Source: Thermoleophilia bacterium UBA5186 (GTDB lineage Bacteria > Actinomycetota > Thermoleophilia > Gaiellales > Gaiellaceae). Taken from it: a DNA stretch of 6,625 bases. Both the position numbers and the translations under genes were made by a program. Location: positions 6,314 to 12,938 of the forward strand of contig DHWI01000154.1 of NCBI GenBank assembly GCA_002413095.1, given 5' to 3'. This document shows, piece by piece, positions 1-5,096 of the stretch. Each line of letters opens with the position of its first letter. Within the stretch, counting starts at the first letter, position 1. A model generated the notes under the pieces. It was not told the DNA's origin. It did not search any database and was given only the letters and a program-made list of their open reading frames with translations.

Positions 1-49
1 GCGACGTTCCGCCAAAACCTCCCAAGCAGGCGCGAGGCGCCGGACGGAG

Positions 50-61
50 TACTATCGAACG
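50..61 (+). promoter_or_regulatory. Putative -10 promoter element of dapA (leaderless type)
   Basis: TACTAT at 50-55 fits the bacterial -10 pattern TANNNT. Exactly 6 nt (CGAACG, 56-61) separate it from the GTG start of dapA, so normal -10 to +1 spacing would start the mRNA on the G of the start codon. No convincing -35 hexamer is visible; the expected region holds a short inverted repeat (GGCGC 29-33, GCGCC 37-41). A weak GGAG at 46-49 lies 12 nt from the start and is a poor Shine-Dalgarno, which also favours leaderless translation. The hexamer and spacing are seen; promoter activity is inferred. Confidence 0.5.
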
Positions 62-946
62 GTGCTCGGCGAGGTCCTGACCGCGATCGTGACGCCGTTC
101 GACGCGGACGGCGCGGTCGATTACGACGCGTTCCGCTCTCTGATGCGGCACCTGGTGGAGAACGGAAGCGATGGCCTCGTCGTCGCCGGGACGACGGGCG
201 AGGCGCCGACGCTGTCCGACGACGAGCGGATCGAGCTGTTCCGCGTCGCGGTGGACGAGGTCGGCGGGCACGCCACTGTCGTCGCGGGAACCGGGACGTA
301 CTCGACCGCGCACTCCGTTCACCTGACCGAGCTCGCGCACGAGGCGGGCGTGGACGGGCTCCTCGTCGTGACGCCGTACTACAACAAGCCGCCCCCGCGC
401 GGCATCGTCGAGCACTTCAAGGCGATCGCGGCCGTGAGCGACCTGCCGATCATCGTCTACAACATCCCGGCCCGCGTGGTGCTGAACCTCGAGCCGGAGA
501 CGATCGCGCAGCTCGCGCAGATCCCCAACGTGCGCGCCGTCAAGCAGGCGAACGCCGACCTCGAGCAGGCGGAGCGCATCGTCGCCGAGATCGGCCTCGA
601 CCTCTACGCGGGCGACGACGACCTGATCCTTCCGTTCGTACGGCTCGGCGGGATGGGCGGCGTCTGTGTGCACACGCACGTCGTCGGGCCGCAGGTGAAG
701 GAGATGATCCGCCGCTTCCGCGAGGGCGACGAGAACGGCGCACGGGAGCTCGAGGCCGAGACCCAGCCGGCACTCGACATCCTCAAGGTGCAGGGGAACC
801 CGATCGCGATCAAGGCGGCGCTGAACCTGCTCGGACACGAGGTCGGCGGCCTGCGGCTGCCGCTCGTCGAGGCGAACGAGGCCGAACGCGCGCAGATCCG
901 CCTCTGCCTCGAGCGCCTCGGGCTGCTCGCGACCGCAACCGCCTAG
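62..946 (+). CDS. dapA: 4-hydroxy-tetrahydrodipicolinate synthase (DapA)
   Basis: This cytoplasmic TIM-barrel aldolase condenses pyruvate with aspartate semialdehyde, the first committed step to diaminopimelate (cell wall) and lysine. The 294-residue length is normal for the family. Residue numbering coincides with the E. coli enzyme: Schiff-base Lys161 in AVKQAN, proton-relay residues Thr44 and Tyr107 (AGTTGEAP, TPYYNKP) and Tyr133 with Arg138 in YNIPAR. All known catalytic residues are therefore present. The GTG start is chosen because the conserved N-terminal TAIVTPFD then falls at the usual position and a -10-like hexamer lies 6 nt upstream. Local oddities are KQANADL, where many homologues have KEATG, and a VCVHTHV stretch (201-207) where Ser/Ala/Asn-rich sequence is usual. 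It is followed after 18 nt by rnj, a pairing known in actinobacteria and Bacillus. Related pyruvate aldolases share the fold, but Arg138 and the neighbourhood support DapA. Confidence 0.95.
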   Translation: MLGEVLTAIVTPFDADGAVDYDAFRSLMRHLVENGSDGLVVAGTTGEAPTLSDDERIELFRVAVDEVGGHATVVAGTGTYSTAHSVHLTELAHEAGVDGLLVVTPYYNKPPPRGIVEHFKAIAAVSDLPIIVYNIPARVVLNLEPETIAQLAQIPNVRAVKQANADLEQAERIVAEIGLDLYAGDDDLILPFVRLGGMGGVCVHTHVVGPQVKEMIRRFREGDENGARELEAETQPALDILKVQGNPIAIKAALNLLGHEVGGLRLPLVEANEAERAQIRLCLERLGLLATATA

Positions 947-952
947 CCCAAC

Positions 953-964
953 TAGACTCGGCGC
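953..964 (+). promoter_or_regulatory. Putative -10 promoter element of rnj (leaderless type)
   Basis: The 18-nt gap between the dapA stop and the rnj start contains TAGACT (953-958), a TANNNT -10 match, followed by exactly 6 nt (CGGCGC) and then the GTG of rnj. The geometry is identical to that before dapA. The gap has no Shine-Dalgarno-like purine run, so a leaderless transcript starting at the GTG would explain how rnj is translated. Only a weak partial -35 (GCGACC, 929-934) is seen inside the end of dapA. rnj may also be read from the dapA promoter. Confidence 0.45.
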
Positions 965-2623
965 GTGCCAGGCACCTGCAGGATCATTCCGCTCGGCGGC
1001 CTCGGAGAGGTCGGCAAGAACATGACCGTCTACGAGGCGAACGGCAAGATCGTCGTCGTCGACGCGGGCCTCGCGTTCCCTCGCGACGAGCACCTCGGGG
1101 TCGACCTCGTCCTCCCGGACATGAGCTATCTGCGCGACCGCGCGAAGGACGTGCTCGCCGTGATCCTCACGCACGGCCACGAGGACCACGTCGGCGCGCT
1201 CCCGTACCTGCTGCGCGAGGTCGCCGTTCCGGAGATCTGGGCGACGCGGCTGACCATGGGCCTGATCAAGTCGAAGCTCGACGAGCACGGCCTGCTGCGC
1301 GTCGCGGAGCTGAAGGAGGCCGATCCCTACGCGGCGCCGGTCGACATCGGCCCGTTCCGCGTCGAGTTCGTGCGGATGGCGCACTCGATCCCCGATGCGG
1401 TCGCGGTCGTGCTCGAGACGCCCGGCGGCCGAATCGTCCATACCGGCGACTACAAGCTCGACCACACGCCCGTCGACGGTCAGAAGACGGACGTCGGCAA
1501 GCTCGCCGAGCTCGGGAATCGCGGCGTCGACCTGATGCTCGGCGACTCGACGAACGCGGAGCGGCCGGGGATGACGCAGTCCGAGCGGGTCGTGGGCGAG
1601 GCCTTCCGCCAGATCATCCCGCAGCGCAAGGGCCGGATCCTCATCTCGTCGTTCGCCTCGAACATCCACCGCGTTCAGCAGGCCGTCGACGTCGCGATCC
1701 AGTGCAACCGGAAGGTCTGCGTGATCGGCCGCTCGATGCGCAAGAACGTCGGCATCGCGCGGAACCTCGGCTACATGCAGGTGCCCGACAGCGTCCTCAT
1801 CCGGCCGCCCGAGCTCGACGACCTGCGCCCGGACCAGCAGATGATCGTCTGCACCGGCAGCCAGGGCGAGCCGCTTTCGGCGCTGACGCGGATCGCCTAC
1901 CACGACCATCCCGCTGTATCTGTCGAGCGGGGCGACACGGTGATCATCTCGGCCAAGCCAGTCCCCGGAAACGAGCTGCGCGTCCACGACGCGATCAACC
2001 GGCTCGCGAAAGCAGGCGCCGAGGTCCTGCACCAGGAGATTGCACCGGTACATGTCTCGGGCCACGGCTGCTCCGAGGAGATGCGCACGGTCATCGCTCT
2101 GCTCCGGCCGCGTGCCGTGATGCCGGTGCATGGCGAGTTCCGGATGCTGGCGGCGCAGGCGCAGCTGGCGCGCGAGGCAGGCGTGCCCGCGGACGGGATC
2201 GTCCTGGCCGAGAACGGCTCGGTCGTCGAGCTGAGCGCCTCAGGCGCAAGGATCGTGGACACCATCGAGGCGGGCATGACGTTCGTGGACGGGCTCGGCG
2301 TGGGGGACGTGAAGGACGTCGCGCTGCGCGACCGGCGTCGGCTCTCCGAGGATGGCGTCCTGATCGTCGTGGCGACCCTCGGCGGCTCGAACGGCGCATC
2401 CGCGACGGCGCCGCCCGAGCTGATCGCGCGCGGGTTCGCGGGCTCGGAGGAGCTGCTGGCCGAGACGCGCGAAGAGGCGTCGCGCGTGCTCGACGAGCTC
2501 CTTGCGCAGGACGTGACCGAGATCAAGCTGCTGCAGGAGCACCTGCACGACGCGATCGGTCAGCTCGTCTACGACCGCATGCGCCGCCGGCCGATGATCC
2601 TCCCGGTGGTCGTCGAGGTATGA
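965..2623 (+). CDS. rnj: Ribonuclease J
   Basis: This metallo-beta-lactamase/beta-CASP RNase has 5'-to-3' exonuclease and endonuclease activity, acts in the cytoplasm and matures or degrades mRNA and rRNA. The 552 residues match actinobacterial RNase J. Visible motifs are the N-terminal PLGGLGEVGKNM (9-20), the two-zinc site HGHEDHVGA (His70, His72, Asp74, His75), His140 in MAHSIPD, Asp162 in HTGDYK, GDSTNAERPG (193-202), the beta-CASP stretch with SSFASNIHR (228-236) and CTGSQGEP (296-303), VSGHG with His367, and PVHGEFR with His389. A C-terminal domain of about 100 residues (roughly 450-552) follows. All metal ligands are present, so it should be active. GTG at 965 is the start because PLGGLGE follows at once and no upstream alternative fits. 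It has a short N-terminus compared with Streptomyces or mycobacterial homologues. Its stop overlaps the next start by 4 nt (ATGA), suggesting translational coupling. Confidence 0.97.
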   Translation: MPGTCRIIPLGGLGEVGKNMTVYEANGKIVVVDAGLAFPRDEHLGVDLVLPDMSYLRDRAKDVLAVILTHGHEDHVGALPYLLREVAVPEIWATRLTMGLIKSKLDEHGLLRVAELKEADPYAAPVDIGPFRVEFVRMAHSIPDAVAVVLETPGGRIVHTGDYKLDHTPVDGQKTDVGKLAELGNRGVDLMLGDSTNAERPGMTQSERVVGEAFRQIIPQRKGRILISSFASNIHRVQQAVDVAIQCNRKVCVIGRSMRKNVGIARNLGYMQVPDSVLIRPPELDDLRPDQQMIVCTGSQGEPLSALTRIAYHDHPAVSVERGDTVIISAKPVPGNELRVHDAINRLAKAGAEVLHQEIAPVHVSGHGCSEEMRTVIALLRPRAVMPVHGEFRMLAAQAQLAREAGVPADGIVLAENGSVVELSASGARIVDTIEAGMTFVDGLGVGDVKDVALRDRRRLSEDGVLIVVATLGGSNGASATAPPELIARGFAGSEELLAETREEASRVLDELLAQDVTEIKLLQEHLHDAIGQLVYDRMRRRPMILPVVVEV

Positions 2624-3171
2624 GGGTTCGGTACGAACCGACCTGGGCGGACGTGCTCGAGGAGCACGCGGCCGAGGAGGGCGGCGCGCGGCGGCTCGTC
2701 GCTCAGCTCGGCGCGTGCGAGGCCTCGGGGCTCGCGTTTTGCCGGTTGCTCGAGCGGTGGGCGCGGGGCGACGCGGCCCCGGCGACCGCAGGCGGGCGAC
2801 AGGCTGCGCTGCGACACGCCGCCGACCGGGCAGAAACGGCTCTCGTCGGACTGGAGGGTCCCCTCGACCGCTATCTCCTCGAGCTCGAGCCCGAGCGCGT
2901 GGAAGGACGCTCGTGGTACGGCGGGCCCGGCGCGGCCGAGCTGCTCGAATGGCAGCCGATCCTCCTGCGCGCGGGCGTCCAGGTGAACGCCATTCGCGTC
3001 GCGCAGACGTATCTCGAGCTCGCGGTGCTCATCCGCGCGCTCGAAGGGCTCACGACCGCGGTGCGGATGGAAGCGGCGCCGGACCGGTCGTCCCTGTGGG
3101 CCGGCCTGTTCGACCTGCGCGACAACCTGCTCGGCCGCACGCTCGACGACCTGCGCGCGCTTGCCGCCTGA
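2620..3171 (+). CDS. Unrecognised helical protein between rnj and the sugar kinase
   Basis: I do not recognise this 183-residue protein. The ATG is inside the ATGA overlap with the rnj stop. The reading frame has strong G/C bias in third positions, and the next gene starts inside its last codons, so it looks like a genuine member of a coupled operon. It is predicted soluble and mainly alpha-helical, with no signal peptide or membrane segment. Two helical halves (about 10-50 and 60-90) precede the most distinctive part: SWYGGPGAAELLEWQP (98-113), followed by a long helix RAGVQVNAIRVAQTYLELAV (117-136) and a C-terminal SLWAGLFDLRDNLLGRTLDD (158-177). The first half is Glu/Ala/Arg-rich. Cys33 and Cys41 do not form a metal-site pattern. 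I see no HAD, Nudix or nucleotidase motif, so it cannot be assigned to the missing nucleotide-to-nucleoside step. The function is unknown; an accessory role for RNase J or the salvage enzymes is only inferred from position. Confidence 0.85.
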   Translation: MRVRYEPTWADVLEEHAAEEGGARRLVAQLGACEASGLAFCRLLERWARGDAAPATAGGRQAALRHAADRAETALVGLEGPLDRYLLELEPERVEGRSWYGGPGAAELLEWQPILLRAGVQVNAIRVAQTYLELAVLIRALEGLTTAVRMEAAPDRSSLWAGLFDLRDNLLGRTLDDLRALAA

Positions 3172-3172
3172 A
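3160..3172 (+). repeat. Stop/start junction module, copy 1
   Basis: CTTGCCGCCTGAA holds the TTG start of the kinase gene and, 8 nt later in another frame, the TGA stop of the preceding gene (Leu-Ala-Ala-stop). It matches the module at 3947-3959 in 12 of 13 positions. Both give an 11-nt overlap. No Shine-Dalgarno precedes this copy, so initiation probably relies on ribosomes terminating at the TGA. Confidence 0.5.
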
Positions 3173-3958
3173 ATCACCGTCGTCGGGTCGATCAACATCG
3201 ACCTGGTGGCGAAGGTCGACCGCCTGCCCAAGTCCGGTGAGACCGTCGGCGGCGCTTCGTTCCAGCGGATTCCGGGCGGAAAGGGCGCGAACCAAGCCGT
3301 CGCAGCCGCGCGCCTCGGCGCCGACGTGCGCCTGGTCGGTCGCGTTGGCGCCGACACGTTCGCGCTCGACGCGGTCGAGGCGGAAGGCATCGACGTGACG
3401 GCAGTCACCCGGGACGACGGGGAGAGCGGCGTCGCGCTGATCTTCGTCGACGCCGAGGGGGAAAACGTCATCGTCGTCGCGCCCGGGGCGAACGCCCGGC
3501 TCAAGCCTCAGCCGACGAAGGGCGCCGTCCTCTGCCAGCTCGAGATCCCGGACGAGCCCGTGCTCGCGGCAGCACGCGACGCCTCGTTCTTCTGCCTCAA
3601 CGCAGCCCCGGCGCGCTCGATCGACGTCGAGCCCGACCTGCTGGTCGTCAACCGCTACGAGGTCGAGACGGTCTCGCGCGGGAAGCTTCTAGCGCTGACA
3701 CTCGGCGCAGAGGGCGCGGTTCTGCTCCAAGAAGGGCAGGAGATCGCTCGCGCGGCCCCGCCGAAGGTCGACGCCGTTGACGGCACCGCCGCAGGCGACG
3801 CCTTCACCGCGTGCCTCGTCGTCTCGTACCTCGAGGGCCGCGAGTGGGACGAGGCGCTCATGCGAGCCTGCGCTGCGGGAGCGATCGCCGCCTCTCGCTT
3901 CGGCGCGCAACCATCCCTCCCGACCGCCGAGGAGGTGGATCAGATCCTTGCAGCCTGA
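3161..3958 (+). CDS. rbsK: Ribokinase-like PfkB-family sugar kinase, compact form
   Basis: It probably phosphorylates ribose to ribose 5-phosphate using ATP in the cytoplasm. Motifs follow E. coli ribokinase closely: VVGSINIDLV (7-16), substrate loop GGKGANQAVAAARLGA (39-54), GVALIFVDAEGENVI (90-104), PGAN (108-111), Glu128 in QLE, NAAPAR (147-152), NRYE (164-167, the NXXE phosphate/Mg motif), TLGAEG (180-185), and DGTAAGDAF with the catalytic base Asp213. The C-terminal GAQPSLPT is also typical. At 265 residues it is about 40 shorter than E. coli RbsK (309). The lost residues are internal, mainly about 20 between NRYE and TLGAEG and about 9 before QLE, while the catalytic residues remain. 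No frameshift is seen. The TTG start overlaps the previous gene by 11 nt; no ATG or GTG upstream fits. The adjacent nucleoside hydrolase, which releases ribose, supports ribose as substrate. Another pentose or nucleoside cannot be excluded. Confidence 0.9.
   Translation: MPPEITVVGSINIDLVAKVDRLPKSGETVGGASFQRIPGGKGANQAVAAARLGADVRLVGRVGADTFALDAVEAEGIDVTAVTRDDGESGVALIFVDAEGENVIVVAPGANARLKPQPTKGAVLCQLEIPDEPVLAAARDASFFCLNAAPARSIDVEPDLLVVNRYEVETVSRGKLLALTLGAEGAVLLQEGQEIARAAPPKVDAVDGTAAGDAFTACLVVSYLEGREWDEALMRACAAGAIAASRFGAQPSLPTAEEVDQILAA
3930..3936 (+). promoter_or_regulatory. Ribosome binding site of the nucleoside hydrolase gene
   Basis: AGGAGGT, a near-perfect Shine-Dalgarno, lies inside the end of the kinase gene and ends 11 nt before the TTG at 3948. 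The spacing is somewhat long but usable. It supports TTG 3948 as the start; the next in-frame codons already belong to the conserved catalytic N-terminus. Confidence 0.6.
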
Positions 3959-3959
3959 A
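3947..3959 (+). repeat. Stop/start junction module, copy 2
   Basis: CTTGCAGCCTGAA carries the TTG start of the hydrolase and the TGA stop of the kinase (Leu-Ala-Ala-stop). It differs from the copy at 3160-3172 at one position. The reading of the downstream gene is also alike: fMet-X-Pro-Glu in both. It may be a recurrent coupling element or a by-product of similar C-terminal codons. Confidence 0.5.
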
Positions 3960-4874
3960 TCGATCATCCTCGATTGCGACCCTGGCCACGACGACGCGGT
4001 CGCGCTCCTGCTGGCCCTCGCCTCGCCCGAGGTGGAGCTCGTCGGTGTGACAACCGTCTCGGGAAACCAGACGCTCGACAAGACGACCGCCAACGCGCTG
4101 AGGGTGCTCGAGTTCGTCGACCGCACCGACGTCCCGGTCGCCGCGGGAGCCGAACGCCCGCTCGTGCGCGAGCAGCACGTCGCTGCGCACGTCCATGGGG
4201 AAAGCGGTCTCGACGGGCCCGACCTGCCGCCGGCTCAAGGCACGCCGATCGACCGCCATGCGATCGACTTCATCGCCGACGAGATCCGCGCGCGCGACGG
4301 CGAGCTGACGCTCGTCCCCACGGGGCCGCTCACGAACGTCGCACTGCTCCTCGCCATCCACCCCGATGCGCGCCCACGCCGGATCGTCCTGATGGGCGGC
4401 GCGATCGGCGAGGGGAACGTCACTCCGGCGGCCGAGTTCAACATCTGGGCCGACCCCGAGGCGGCCCGGCGCGTCTTCGAGAGCGGCCTGGACGTGACGA
4501 TGATCGGTCTGGACGTGACCCACCAGGCGGTCATCCGTCCCGAGCACTCGAAACGCCTGCGCAGCTCGGGGCGCGTCGGGGCGATGGTCGCCGAGCTCGT
4601 CGACTTCTACGGCAAGTTCCACGGGCGCACCTATCCGGAGCTCGGCGGCTCCCCGATGCACGACCCCGTCGCGCTCGCCCACGTCACAACACCCGGGCTG
4701 GTCGAAGTGGGGGAGTTCGCGGTGACGGTCGATTGTTCCTCGGAGCTCGGCCGCGGGCGGACCAACGTCGATCGGCGCGGCCGCAACGCCCAGCCGCCGA
4801 ACGCGAAGGTCGGCGTCGGAATCGACGGCGACGCATTCGTCGAGCATCTGCTGGAGCGGCTCGGCACGCTTTGA
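3948..4874 (+). CDS. Ribonucleoside hydrolase (RihA/RihB-type, inosine-uridine preferring family)
   Basis: It cleaves the N-glycosidic bond of ribonucleosides, giving a free base and ribose, in cytoplasmic nucleoside salvage. The N-terminal LDCDPGHDDA (8-17) holds the calcium-binding Asp11, Asp15 and Asp16. Other signature parts are VHGESGLDGP (82-91, with a His close to the position of the active-site His of the pyrimidine-preferring members), TGPLTNVALLL (125-135), MGGAIGEGN (149-157), EFNIWADPEAA (163-173) and MHDPVALAH (237-245), with Asp239 completing the metal site and His238 beside it. The 308 residues equal the family norm. TTG 3948 is chosen because it gives only seven residues before ILDCDPG and follows a strong Shine-Dalgarno; longer readings would extend through the kinase gene. 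It overlaps the kinase by 11 nt, so the hydrolase and the kinase are probably made together. VHGESGL suggests the uridine/cytidine or inosine/uridine group; exact substrates cannot be read from sequence. Confidence 0.92.
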   Translation: MQPESIILDCDPGHDDAVALLLALASPEVELVGVTTVSGNQTLDKTTANALRVLEFVDRTDVPVAAGAERPLVREQHVAAHVHGESGLDGPDLPPAQGTPIDRHAIDFIADEIRARDGELTLVPTGPLTNVALLLAIHPDARPRRIVLMGGAIGEGNVTPAAEFNIWADPEAARRVFESGLDVTMIGLDVTHQAVIRPEHSKRLRSSGRVGAMVAELVDFYGKFHGRTYPELGGSPMHDPVALAHVTTPGLVEVGEFAVTVDCSSELGRGRTNVDRRGRNAQPPNAKVGVGIDGDAFVEHLLERLGTL

Positions 4875-4904
4875 GATTCGCCGCCCCCGTGCCATATTGC
4901 GGGC
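4871..4904 (+). promoter_or_regulatory. Putative promoter of the microprotein-ftsK unit
   Basis: This is the best promoter in the window. It has TTGAGA (4871-4876, 5 of 6 to the -35 consensus), a 16-nt spacer, TGC (4890-4892) as an extended -10, CATATT (4893-4898, 4 of 6 to TATAAT), then exactly 6 nt to the GTG at 4905. The -35 overlaps the stop codon of the hydrolase gene. The spacing again predicts a leaderless mRNA beginning on GTG. Promoter activity is inferred. Confidence 0.55.
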
Positions 4905-5069
4905 GTGGACGCGAGCATCGCCTGGGCCGAAGCCGACGACGCGCCGGAGGACGACGAGCCGGCCGACACCGAGCTGGCTGACGCAGAGGTCGAGGACATC
5001 GCGGCCCGCAGGCTGAGGCGCTGGCTCCGCGGGATGTTCGGCGGCACGACCGACGAACCGAAGGGGTAG
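4905..5069 (+). CDS. Acidic/basic microprotein upstream of ftsK
   Basis: This is a short gene of 54 codons that I do not recognise. It starts with GTG exactly 6 nt after a -10-like hexamer and ends at TAG 5067-5069. Third codon positions are almost all G or C, as in the neighbouring genes, which argues for real coding. The protein has two halves. Residues 2-31 contain 14 Asp/Glu and no Lys/Arg (AEADDAPEDDEPADTE is central). Residues 32-46 form a short Arg-rich amphipathic helix with hydrophobic face Ile/Leu/Trp/Leu/Met/Phe (IAARRLRRWLRGMFG). The tail TTDEPKG is polar. There is no signal peptide and no full membrane span, although the helix could lie on a membrane surface. ftsK begins 27 nt downstream in the same frame, so both probably share one mRNA. 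It could be a small FtsK partner, a regulatory leader peptide or an unrelated microprotein; the function is unknown. Confidence 0.65.
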   Translation: MDASIAWAEADDAPEDDEPADTELADAEVEDIAARRLRRWLRGMFGGTTDEPKG

Positions 5070-5075
5070 CGCCCG

Positions 5076-5093
5076 GCGCGTCGAAGGACGCGC
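5076..5093 (+). promoter_or_regulatory. Hairpin overlapping the ftsK ribosome binding site
   Basis: GCGCGTC (5076-5082) pairs perfectly with GACGCGC (5087-5093) around a GAAG loop. The ftsK Shine-Dalgarno AAGGA (5084-5088, 8 nt before the GTG) lies half in the loop and half in the 3' stem, so the folded form should limit ribosome access. No T-run follows, which argues against an intrinsic terminator. Translation of the upstream microprotein, ending 6 nt before the stem, could open it. The structure is seen; the regulation is inferred. Confidence 0.5.
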
Positions 5094-5096
5094 GAC

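Noticed and set aside
1..23. A possible divergent minus-strand gene start: GGGAGG (complement of 18-23) followed by TTG (complement of 13-15).
   Set aside because: The Shine-Dalgarno to TTG spacing is only about 2 nt, and just four further codons are visible before the edge; not enough to call a gene.
29..41. Inverted repeat GGCGC-GAG-GCGCC just upstream of the dapA -10 element.
   Set aside because: A 5-bp GC palindrome with a 3-nt loop is expected by chance at this base composition; no operator can be claimed.
1702..2619. A + strand extension of the unknown gene far back into rnj.
   Set aside because: This part lies entirely within RNase J coding sequence in another frame and is Arg/Ala-rich; the ATG in the ATGA overlap at 2620 is the natural start.
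2569..3504. A 311-codon minus-strand open frame opposite the unknown gene and the kinase.
   Set aside because: It spans the well-supported end of rnj, a coupled + strand gene and conserved kinase motifs; it shows no recognisable domain.
3777..3947. An earlier start for the nucleoside hydrolase.
   Set aside because: It would add 57 residues of kinase-frame shadow before the conserved LDCDPGHDDA; TTG 3948 gives the normal family length and has a Shine-Dalgarno.
4882..4905. CGCCC/GGGCG inverted repeat across the microprotein promoter as a terminator of the hydrolase gene.
   Set aside because: The stem is only 5 bp with a 14-nt loop and no T-run; the promoter reading explains the sequence better.
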